This document shows positions 35,805 to 46,794 of a DNA stretch of 64,000 bases, piece after piece (position 1 is the stretch's first letter; every line of letters starts with the position of its first letter). The position numbers were made by a program, and so were the translations under genes. This DNA is from Polyporus tsugae (lineage: Eukaryota; Basidiomycota; Agaricomycetes; Polyporales; Polyporaceae). The DNA is taken from assembly GCA_024305745.1 (NCBI GenBank), contig JAHRBS010000009.1, positions 868,001-932,000 of the forward strand. Direction: 5' to 3'. The notes beneath the pieces are model-generated. The model was not told the origin of the DNA and ran no database searches. It saw only the letters and a program-made list of their open reading frames with translations.

Positions 35805-38800
35805 ATGAAGGACTTTGGGGAGCGAGTTGATCTGACTGCGAATCTCGCCTCCATCCTGAGGAGGTACCCATTCAGTACTGGCTTGTTTCGAGAAATATTG
35901 CAAAACTCGGATGACGCACGAGCAACAAAGCAGGTGAGTGGTGCGAGATACGATCCCCATGTGTTGTTAGCTTATAAGTGTGTCGTCGCAGGTGTTGATG
36001 CTCGACAGACGGCAATTTGGAACAGAGAGATTGATCAATGAGAAACTGGCTGGTATACAAGGACCCGCTTTCTTGGCATACAACAATGCTGGCTTCTCGG
36101 ATGCTGACTGGGAGGCCATCCGGACTGTCAGCCAGTCGTCCAAAACGGCGGATAACGAGTTCGTGGTTCCTTTCCCTCCGAGGCTTCGTCGATCTGTGGT
36201 AGCTGACAATATTTGGCCCAGAAAAATTGGGAAGCACGGTTTGGGATCCCGGGCATATTACCATGTACGCATGTTTGTCCTGATTCACTATTCAGTACAC
36301 TCATTGTAGGGCGACGATTTCAGCTTACGGACAACCCCCAATACCTCTCCGGTGGTCATCTGGCCATCTTCGATCCGCATCGGTGGGCCTTCGAGCACGG
36401 TGGATGGAAACAGTCGCTGGAAGAGGTGGCGTCCCAACACCCAGATCAACTCGAACCGTTCGAGTCCCTGCTTCGTGGGCAATCCCACGAGAACTTCCCA
36501 GGGACCATCGTTCGTTTGGCTTTGCGCGGTGCGTCGTCGGAGAGTCGGATCTCACGCAAGAGGGTCTCGGCAGACGAGATTCACGACCTTCTCGTCGAAT
36601 TCATCAAGCAGGAGTTGGACCTCGCGATGCTCTTCCTGTCCCACCTTACCTTGGTCGAAGTCAAAGAGATCGGCCTCGACGGTCACGAGCAGACACTAGC
36701 GTCGGCGACTGCAAGTCCTCGATCTCCCCAAGGCTTGCAGTTAACTGATCCTACCATGACTTTCACCCTCTCGAGTCGTGCTATTACCGCGACCCCGGTG
36801 GTCTCGTCGTCAACAACGTGCGACTGGCTTATCGCTCGTGCTTTGTGTCCCAAGGACGAGTTCATCGATCTGCTCTGCAAGTCTCTCGGTGCAAGTCGTG
36901 AGTGGGTCGCTGGAGAGGTTGAGCGCGAGAAACTCCGTTCCGATGTGGCGCTGGCCTTCCCCACCAAACCCTTGCACGCGATCCGTGGCCGTCTTTTCAC
37001 GTACCTCCCCCTTCCTCTCACAACTGGCTTTCCGTGTCACATCCATAGTGTCTTCTCCCTCACCGATTCCCGCCAGAACTTACGCAACCCCTCGGAGACC
37101 ATCATGCGGCAGACCGCGGACGCGTGCGTACATCGGTCGTGGGCTATCCTTGCTGCTGACATTGACTGTTTTCCAATTGCAGGCTTGCGGTGGCGTGGAA
37201 CAGGCTTCTCTTCGACACGCTGATCCCCCGCACGTGGCTCACGCTCCTGGAAAGCATCGCTGCTGGGCACGCTTCTCTGTCCGTATACGATTGTCTTCCC
37301 CCTCTTCAAGAGCGAAACACGACTGGAGACGCGACGTACTGGACGTCGCTCCTGCACGATGTTGTCCAGCTCGCCCACAGCCGCAACGCGCGCATCTGGC
37401 CCCTCTGCACTGGGTCTGGTGATTCGCCTCAGACCACGAACTATGCATCTCTGAAGGACGTTTTCATTGCCGGAACGCAAGACCAGGGGCAGTTGCGCGC
37501 ACTCTCCAACGCTGGGCTGAACATCGTTCTGCCTTCGCCATCCCTTCGTGGTGTTTTGTTGGAGACTTGCCCATCGCGGGAGCTCGCTCCCCACAGCGCG
37601 CGTCCAGCACTTGTGGTCAGTCTAGGCTCTTGCCGCTCTTTCGTCCATTCCGAGACTGACGTAATTGCGCAGCGTTCTCAAAGCCTCCGTGGTTTGCCAC
37701 AGCTCCAGAAAGACCTCATCGTCGAGTTCCTGCTGGGGTCGCGCGACGTGTGTGAGTTGGTCGATGTGCCCATCTTCCAACTGGTCTCAGGAACGACCGC
37801 TGCTTTGGAGGCGAAACGCGGTGGACGGCAAGGGGTGCATGTGTTGTTGGACGAGACTGCCGCCGGGCTGTTTGGTCAGTTCGATCCCAATGCGATCAAC
37901 CTCCGCGATGTACCTGCTGTCGCGCGCACACTCCTGGTCAATAATGGTGGCAAACACCTCAATGTCCGTCCTCTCGACTCGTCCCAGTGCGTTGCCTACA
38001 TTCAGGCTGCGCAGGCCAACTTCTCTTCAGCACAAGGAGCACGATCGCCTGACGGGACTGGTGGATGGCTCTCGAAGTTCTGGAGATCGACGGAGACTTC
38101 GTCAAACGGCGCTTGGTCGTGGGACAGGACCGTCGAGTGGCTCGCGGGGTTCTGGGCCTGGGTGGAGACGTGTTCTTTCGTTGACGCGCTCCGGCCTGAC
38201 CTCAAGAGACTTGACCTACTTCCTACCGTGACCCGCGAGGTGCGATCGGTGGAGGATCAAGTTTTCTCCCACTCGTCCGCTGTAGCCGATTCCGTCCACG
38301 TTGCTTTGTCTGGCCTCGGAGTCAATATCCTGGACCCACGGATCACTTCGAAGTTCCTCGTTCGACAAACACCCCCGTTTGTCAAGTCCCTGTCGAGTGC
38401 CTCAGACTTGTTGACTGTCCTAGGAGCCATTTCTGTCCCGGACGTTGATGATGCTATTGCGGGTATCCTTCGGGCGCATCTGGCGGGCTGCCTGAGAGAT
38501 GTCGGTCGTCTCAACGAGATCCAGAAGGCGACGTTGCGCGAGCTTCCTATCCACCTCGTCCTCACCGCGGGTGCGCCAACGCGTGCGCGTCGTCTCCCTG
38601 CCAGCCACGCTCTACGCTGTGTCGTGAATCCTGCCTCCATCGCGCTCCCCCTACCTAGTCTCCTCGACACGACATTTGTGCACTGCACTGCCGACGAGCG
38701 ACAGCTCATTGAGAAGCTCGACTACGACGCTGTCGCCCGACCCCTCACCACTGAACGTGTCTTGCAGCTTCATGTGAATAATTTCACCCAACAGACTCCC

Positions 38801-41800
38801 GAGGCGCGCTTGATAGTCTTGACATACCTCATCGACCACCAGTCTATCCTGACTTCCCCAATGAGAGAACAGCTTCAGTCCTCCCCCATCGTCCGTGTTG
38901 ATCGAGGGACTCGCCTCCTTGCCCCCAAGGACGTCGTAGACCCCGCATCTTCGATCGCAGGCATTGTGCCTCCATGGGACACGAGCGCTATCTTCGACGA
39001 CGACAACGGCATCAACTCCGAGACAACGTTAGCGCTTGCTTCACTCCGTCTCCTCCGCCGGGACCTCGACGTGGAATATGTGAAGGCAAGGATCATCCGT
39101 GTCGCCGAATTTCCTGCCCTGAGCAAGCAGGGACTGGAGCTCGCACGCAGGCTGCTCTCCGCTATGGACCGAACCTGGTTCAACTGCTCCGACATCTGCT
39201 ACGATCGTGACCTTACATGGATCCCCACCAATGAGGGTCTGCGGCGGGCGCGGGACTGTCGCGACGAAATGCACAGTGTGCTCTGCGACCGTGTTATGCC
39301 CATCCTCGACATGCAACCACCCATGTTGCAGTCCCAATTCCTGCGCAAGATGCTTGGTTGGGATAAACCGATCCCCTTGGATACCATAATCACACAGTTT
39401 AGGAAGATACTCTCAGAGCCCCAGAACCCCTCCCGTCCAGAATGTCTTGACGTGTTGACGGCCGAATTCGGACGCCGTTTCAAAGAGGCGACAACTGCTC
39501 AGCTGGATGATATCGCCTCCATTGCGCGTCCGGTTCCTTGGGTGCTTACCTCCACGGGAGAACTTCAGCTTCCTTCGTTCGCTGTTTTTGTCCTTCCTAG
39601 GCGACTGCGTGGATTTGGTGAGATCTCACCGGAGCTTGCTCGTCGCTTTGGAGTGAAGGAGTTTTTGATGCGCATGGGTTGCACTCTGAGGTTCGTCTGT
39701 AGCTTATCTAGTCCATGACGTGTCATTGATGATCGTGTGAGCAGTCCCACAAACGGTGCAATCATCGACCAGCTCCAACAGCTCCTGATGGTACAAAACA
39801 TTGAGCAGTCACGGCAAGCGATCCAAGACTGCGTTCAATTATTGCAAGCCCTCGACATTTCATCCCTCACACTACCCCAACGAGAGAAGCTTCTGGCTCC
39901 TGGTACCGACTGCCGTCTCCACGACATCCAAGGCATGTATTACAACGATCTCGGCTCTCGGGCCTGTCAACTCGAATCCCCGGGTGATCGTGTTCAAGCC
40001 CATCATGCCATGCCCCATGATCTTTGCGCCGCTTTGCAGATCTCGTCGTTGGGATCATTACACCTGCAACCCCTCGAACTCGACATCGAGAGCATGCGGG
40101 AGGATTTGACCACGCGCATCGGGAATGTCCTGCGGTCCTACGATATCGACCAAGCATTCAACGAATTCCTCGCCAACGCCGCTGACGCCGGAGCGAAGAA
40201 GTTCAACATCATGCTCGACTACGGCGATGATCGTCGAGCTGATCCTTCCGAGGTACTGTGTCAGAACATGGCTCAGTTTTGCCGAGGTCCAGCGGTTATC
40301 GCGCACAACGATGCCGAGTTCACTATGGACGACATTCGCGGTATTTGCCGTATTGGCCGTGGTGGGAAGGAGGACAGAGAAGGGACGGTTGGACGGTTTG
40401 GGCTCGGGGCTCTTTCGTTCTACCATTTCTCGGAGGTATGTGCATGCATTTGGCCCTCGATGCCAATCAACGCATTCACTGATGTCGACTTATTGATAAC
40501 CAAACACATAGATTGCCATGATTCTTTCCGGATCGTACATCTTGTTGCTGGATCCAAGCGGAGGGTATCTGCCCGAAGATTCGAGGGCGAATTCGTATGT
40601 AGTATCATTGGATAAAATGAGGGGGTGCGTCCTGTCTACAGTCAAACATCATTACGTACTGACTGTCGGTTCAGTCTCTACCCTGGCCATCTGAAGTTGT
40701 TTCACAACCTCTTCGGCTTTCAATCAGAACACTGTGCGCATTACAATGGGGTAGGTCTTCATGTACTCCTGTATGAATGTATGGTTCGACGTTCTGACAT
40801 GTCATGGAAGACGATCATTCGCCTAGCCTTGCGTACGGAGGCACAGGCTTCGAAGAGCACCCTCTCGAAACGATCAATCTCCACCAATGACGTGCGTGAT
40901 ATGTTGGACAGGTATTACGCCATCGCAGCTCGCTCCCTCTTCTTCATCGGAGTGCAAGAGATCACTGTACTTGAGACCAAACCGGGAAGAGCCGCGCCGA
41001 CTACAAAGTGGTCCGTCATAGCACAACGGGAAGGAGTACACTCCAACGATGAGAACGACAACCCCTCTCTCCTCAATATCCGTACAGATTGCCCATTCGC
41101 TTTCTCCTCAAGCCGGCAGTCTAGCTGGCTTGTCGTAAACATGGTGATCCCTCTGGAACAGCTCCCGGACCGGCTTCGCTTTGTTGTCGGCAGACACCGC
41201 GTCAAGCAGCTCAGCATCGCGTTGGCCACAAGGACGTCGCCCAGAACTGTCTCGCAGGATGATCATACTTCGCACTTTCACTTTTTTTCCTCGCTTCCGC
41301 TGCCGATCCCAACATCCCTCCCTATACACGTCCACGCGTCGTTCATTCTTGCCGACGACAGGCGGAATATTCGATGGGATGGAGATGGCACTCTCACCCC
41401 GGATTCTGAGTGCAACCACTGGCTCCTCTCGACTGCCCTTCCTCCGCTGTATCTCCGCGCTATAGAAATGCTGAATGAACGCTTTGCGGAGGTGCCCATT
41501 CCGTGGCCGGGAGATATGGACCGCTTCCCTGATCCGATTTCCAAAGCCCTTGTAGATGCGTTCTACGGCGCTCAACATCTCTCTGTGTCTGCGCGGCGAG
41601 TCTTTCGCGGCATCACTGGTGATCTGCTTGATCCGTCCATGGCAGTCATACGCGGTCGGATGCCGCCGATTGTCAAACATGTTCTCCACCAACTCCGTCC
41701 GGACGCACTTGTGGAACTACCCTATCCAGTTCGCTCCAGGGTCCTCGCCATCCAATCCGTTCGTCGCGTATCCCCCCAATATGTTCGTGATGTCATCGCA

Positions 41801-44654
41801 TCCTCTCGGGAACAGTTCCTCGCTGTCTGCGGGAAGGACACCTTTACCACACGCGAGGTGGTGCAAGGTGTAATCCAATACATGTTTCCGGACGACCCTG
41901 AGTTGTCCCTTCCCAGTGCGAGCCTTCATGGGCTACCGTTACTCGCTCTCGCAGACGGCACCCTGGCGGACATCGAGGCTCAGGGGGGGCAAACAGACCG
42001 GATCTATGTAGGTTCGTGGGGAAGAAATCGGCCATGGCCTCTATTCCCTGCTACTCGCTTCCTTGACCCATCGCTGGACCAGCGACTCTTCCTAGACAAG
42101 GGTTGGAACATATTCTCATGGGACGAGTCCGCTGTTGTCGCCTTGCTACGAGAACGGATGCCTGAGAGTGTACAACGCGAAGTATCCGAGATAGAGCGGA
42201 CGTGGATCATCGCATTTTGGCGTTTCTTCGGCGACTCGGCTTCGGAGAATCACAAGTTGCTTGACGCGCTCAGCTCATTCCCTCTCATCCCCACCAAGAA
42301 CGAGCAAGTCTTGGTCTCCCTGGCTACGGCTACGGCTTTTCCCGCGATTCTCCCTCCCTCCCCCAGCTCAAATGCTTGGTTGGTAGACGCTTTGCAGAAG
42401 GTCGGGGTGCTGATCATCAACGTCAATCTCGAGTGCAAGTCAGCTCGCGCTCGAGCGACAAACGGGTTGCCTCGAATTGTCCAAAACCGGCTGAGTATCA
42501 TCGCATTTACCTCTACACGGGTGCTACAGACCCTTCACCACCTCAATCAGGATGGACATATCGAGACGAAGTTCGGGAGTCTCCCTGAAGACGAACGGTC
42601 ACGGCTGGCGAGTTGGCTTCGTGAATCTCTTGGATATATACCATCCTTGAACACCAAGTCCTCAGAGCCAGAGTTTGTCAATGTCTTGCGCTACCTCCCA
42701 ATTTGGCCGGCTTACCGTGGTACTAGTGGGCCCTCTGTTCTCAAATCTCTCTCCGCGATTCATGTCCGCCTCCTCCCTCAACATGCCAAGCCAGCCAATA
42801 GTATCACCCCCTTCCTTCTTGCAGATCCCAACCTCTATTTCGTCGAATACTCAGAAGATATCTCCCGTCTGCAGGTGATCCAGCCCATGTCTCTGGCCGA
42901 ATTCTCGCGTCAACTCAAGTTCCCTCCCTTCTTCCGGCGCACCCCTGACATGCTCCCACCATACAAGACACTGCTTGACGTTGCCCTCAAACTAGGCGGA
43001 GAATTGTTGAAGTCCCTGCAGGTACCCAATAACAACCTGGAGCTGATGACCCTCCGTTCGATGTTCAAAAGCGATGTTCCCGAGTTCGCCGCCGCATTCA
43101 CCCACAAGGCCGGGAAGATGTTCGTGCATCCTCAGCTACGCTCTTACGAACCAAGACTTGTCGCATCTGGTCTCCGGAACAAACTCACTTTTGAAAACTT
43201 CAAGGAATGCGCAGCCGCAATTCATCAAGAATTTGACAAGGAGGATCCCAGAGATCACGATAGATGCCTGGTGATTTACGAGTGGTATACGACACGACTT
43301 CCGCTCTCCGTTACGAGCGCAGGCGAGTGGCGTCAACTGGACGCGTTCTCCTTCATTCCTGCTCGTCTGTCGCGGAGGCTGGGAGTCGCGACATCGTTCA
43401 ACGAGACGGCGTTCGCACAACGTCTTCCGCGCATTGTGCCTCCAAGCAAAATCCTACGCCACGAATACTCCGCAGTTGCGTGGAGTCAACGTGCCCTCTT
43501 CCATGGGACTCCTGACAAGAGGTTGTTCATGGCCGACGAGTCTCTTGGCATACCCACAACCGAAGAGGTGGTGCGTTTATCCCCTTCTTCAAAGGCAGAA
43601 CTTGAAGAGCACTCCATACCTGACACCGTGGTCTTCTATCACAGGTGAAACATCTCCACGTGCTCGCCACCAAGATTGCCCCCCAGCATCCCCGCGACGT
43701 AGGCCTCGTGTCTGACCTGCAAGCAACGTACCAGTACCTACAAGAACACCACAGCGAGGCGAAGAAGTTCCTGTTACATCACCGAACTGAAGCGCTATTC
43801 CTCAATGTCGATGATCCACGGACTGCCAAGTCATGGGAGTTCCTACCCGCTTCGCAGATCATGTTCAACCTGCCGAACGAGGATGACGACGTCGACGTTG
43901 ACCGAGAAGTCCGTGCTTTCCTCCGCCCATTCCGCAACCTCCTCCTTGCCAGCGGCGCGAACGAGATCAAGATCCCTCTGGCTCCGTCCATTCCTCCATC
44001 CTCAGCGGAAGCGTATTTGTCTTCCTTCCGCGCGTCCATCGTGGAACAGCGACGTAGCAAGGTACTGACGGATGTCGTCTTTCGGGTCGCCGGCGCACCG
44101 GGGAGCGAAGGAGACAGTGACAGTGACCTTTGGGCTCATCGGGCACTGTTGGCGACGGCGAGCGAGCATTTTTGTCGCTTGTTCTGCGGACAGTCTGGAT
44201 TTGCCGAGAGCGGTGCCGCTTCTGTCGAGAATCCTGTCGTCATCAACTTGGAGGATGACCTTGAGTTGAGATGCGTCGGGCTGGTGCTTGGTGAGTTCTT
44301 CGTCGTCGTCCATCGTTAGTTGATCGAATCTCACCATGCGGCACAGATCACGTCTATACTGGGCAGTTCGAGGAGTTGCAGGACCGCGACTGCCTGTTGG
44401 AGTTGATGCATCTTGCTCATCGTTGGGAGCTGGCCGCTGTCCAGGCGAAAGCTGAGGCTCTGCTTGTCCGAACGATCACTACTGGAGCGTATCGCGAAAG
44501 TATGTGTTCCCGCCATTCCTTCTTCGAATCTATGCTAACATAAGGTCGTTACCATGCAGTGCGAGAACATGCCGAGCAAATCAACGCGTCATGCCTACTG
44601 GAGAAGATCGAGGAATTCGAGCGAGAGAATGCCTTCGTTCTGAAGGGTTTGTGA
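35805..44654 (+). CDS. Giant protein with two sacsin-type HSP90-like ATPase modules and a BTB domain, 12 exons
   Basis: Exons 35805-35933, 35992-36158, 36222-36264, 36324-37123, 37183-39690, 39745-40435, 40512-40624, 40675-40750, 40811-43570, 43645-44290, 44347-44499 and 44560-44654 join in frame to 2,726 residues. Module 1 opens the protein: FREILQNSDDAR with E30, N34 and D37, then LAYNNAGFSDADW and KIGKHGLG (100-107), the nucleotide-binding boxes of the sacsin/HSP90 fold. Module 2 repeats them: FNEFLANAADAG with E1356, N1360 and D1363, AHNDAEFTMDD and GRFGLG. Each is followed by a matching segment (GTIVRLALR in 1, TIIRLALR in 2) and a long helical region. A BTB/POZ domain (LTDVVFRVAG, WAHRALLATASEHF) fills about 2570-2700. 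Sacsin is a chaperone-like ATPase; BTB domains dimerise or recruit Cul3. A ubiquitin-linked quality-control role is inference. Two 5'-proximal introns and the one at 40751-40810 were chosen by family fit. Confidence 0.85.
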
Positions 44655-44842
44655 AGCTGTGATCGAATCTGGACCGTAATAGACTGTATGTAGCGTTTCC
44701 GCATGCACCTGTCTCTCAATCAGCGACGACAAGTGCGACCTCGCGGAGTTCTATCAATGTCCAACGATGCAAGATATCAATTATCAACAGTAAGGATACA
44801 ATCACGACACCGCTACAGTGAACGCTTAGCTTCTCTACTCAA

Positions 44843-46431
44843 TCATGAGCCCTCCTGCTTTGCCGCTTCTGCAGCAGAATGTGCGCCGTCTTCTGGTAGA
44901 GAGGTCGTCGCAGATCCATCAGGCTTCGCGTTCTTGCCCTTGCCCGGAGGAGGCGGGTGGTACACTTTGACCTGCAATAACAAAATTATCATGTACACCG
45001 CGGACGAAGAAGAGGACCTTCCGCACCTTCTTCTTTTTCTCCAGCTTCGCGTTGGGGTCCGGGTAAGCGAGCTTCTCGACCTTCTGCCACTCCTCGTCCG
45101 CCTCGAACGTCGCCCGTATCGGCTCCAGCAGCTTCGCGATCGCGTCCGCGACCGCCGTCTTGAGGTCCTTCGGGTGCACCTTCTTCGCCGCGAAGTCGTC
45201 CTTCAGCGCCTGGAACTTGCTGTAATGCAGCGACCCGCCGTGCTCGTCCTTGCGGAAGATGGAGAACACGGCGCCCGCGGGCGCGCCGTCGAGCACGAAC
45301 GGCGTCTGGTCGCCGACGGCACCCGCGCCCTCCTCCGCGTCTGCGCCGGTCTTGCCCTCGCTGCGCTCGAGGCGGAGCTCGCTGATCGGGATGAGCACGG
45401 CCTCGACGAAGGAGAGGACGCCGTTCTGGGCGGTATTGCCCTCCTCGCAGAACGCGTTCTTGATCTTGCGCCGGATGGCCTCGGGCGGGTCGAGAAAGTC
45501 GATCTTGGAGTTCGGGTCCGAGGAGGACATCTTCCCGCCGCCGAGCCCGGGGACCATGGGGTTCATGAGGTGAGCGCGCTTGGCATACCCGAGACGGGGG
45601 AGATAGAGCTCCGCGAAGGTGAATATTTTCCTCTAGAATGCGACGGCGATCAGTGATCCATACGATGAGAAGAGGATGGAGCAAACCTGGTCGACACCGC
45701 CGAACTGGAAGTCGCAGCCGAGGTATTGCTCGTCAAGGGCCTGCAGGCCGGGGTAGAGGAGACCGCTCAGAAGCGGGCTCTCGACCTGTTTTACGACTTC
45801 CGCGCCGGCCTTCTTGGCGTCGTGTTCGGACACGATCGCGCAGAGCTTGTAGTTGTCGAGGTTGTACTCCTTGGTCAACTGGTAGGAAGACCCCTCTACG
45901 AAGCGGAGTCTTGAGGTGGGGATGCCCAGCGAGTGGAACACCGCAAGCAGTATTTTCTTGTAGTACTGCGTTCGGTGCGCTACGAGGTCCAAAGGAGCTT
46001 TCAGGTTGTCCAGGAAAGCATGGACATCTGGAAGCCAAAATTTGTAGTCAGTGTCAAACGGTGACCGAGCGTTCCGGACCAGGTCATACCAGCGAGTAGA
46101 ACAGTGACCTCGACGCCCGCGCGGAGAAAATCGGCGATCTTGGTAAGGGGAACGAAGTAGCCGATATGGGCTGGAAGACCGGCGTTATTGAGCGATACGA
46201 CCCAAGACGAGTTGTGTAAATTGACAACATACGACGTCCTGTGGGAGCAGTACCTATTGTAGGGATTTTAGCACGCGATGGACACGGGAGACCAAGAGAA
46301 ATCAAGGGTGTACCCCAGTAACACTTGGGCGTCCTGCCCTCGGCCAAGATTCCCTTGATTATGTCGGCACCGAGGACTTCGTCTAGTCTACGAGTGATCA
46401 GTTCGAAGTTCACCTCTGCTGTTGACGCCAT
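44843..46431 (-). CDS. TYS1: Tyrosyl-tRNA synthetase, cytosolic, six exons
   Basis: Exons 46431-46314, 46253-46233, 46170-46090, 46027-45687, 45632-45027 and 44971-44843 join in frame to 431 residues. The class I HIGH motif reads PHIGYF (47-52) across an exon border and the KMSSS loop is intact at 221-225 after [20 protein letters not shown] is the tyrosine-site segment typical of archaeal/eukaryotic TyrRS. The enzyme charges tRNA-Tyr. The C terminus is a short Lys- and Pro-rich tail ([12 protein letters not shown]) rather than an EMAP domain. Exon 2 is 21 bases. The donor of the last intron could be GTGCGG (chosen) or nine bases later at GTCCTC. It converges with the giant ATPase-BTB gene, with under 200 bases between stop codons. 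Confidence 0.93.
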
Positions 46432-46794
46432 GGTGGATGGTGGTGGAAGTAAGAACTGCCGTCGAGCTTGCAGCTTGAAGCTTGAGCCAGTGCAGCTGTA
46501 AGTGAGCCATCTTGACTCGATCTGGGCCACGTGGCGTGGATAGCAGATAAGTACAAATTGATCGATTTTCCAATGTTGGTAATTTGGTTTATCATTGAGT
46601 GGTTCGACGACCTTCCAGCCAAAGTCATCTGCGCGCTGCTCGGTGTCTTTTGCTCCGCGTGCGTTGTGGAACGGAGGGAATTAACACATATATAGCTACA
46701 TATCTACGACCTGCGAACGAACTGACCATACTGTACAATAACGTGAGCGGTGAAAGACGGCCCTTCCCTGCCCAATGACGACGAACAACTCTAC
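46432..46794. other. Gap between the J-protein and TyrRS genes
   Basis: This gap of 363 bases holds the TyrRS promoter and the J-protein 3' end, both on the minus strand. TATATATAGC near 46687-46696 is AT-rich. No gene is seen. Confidence 0.5.

Noticed and set aside
44703..45656. 317-codon plus-strand frame opposite the TyrRS gene
   Set aside because: It is the mirror of a conserved tyrosyl-tRNA synthetase frame with intact HIGH and KMSSS motifs on the other strand.
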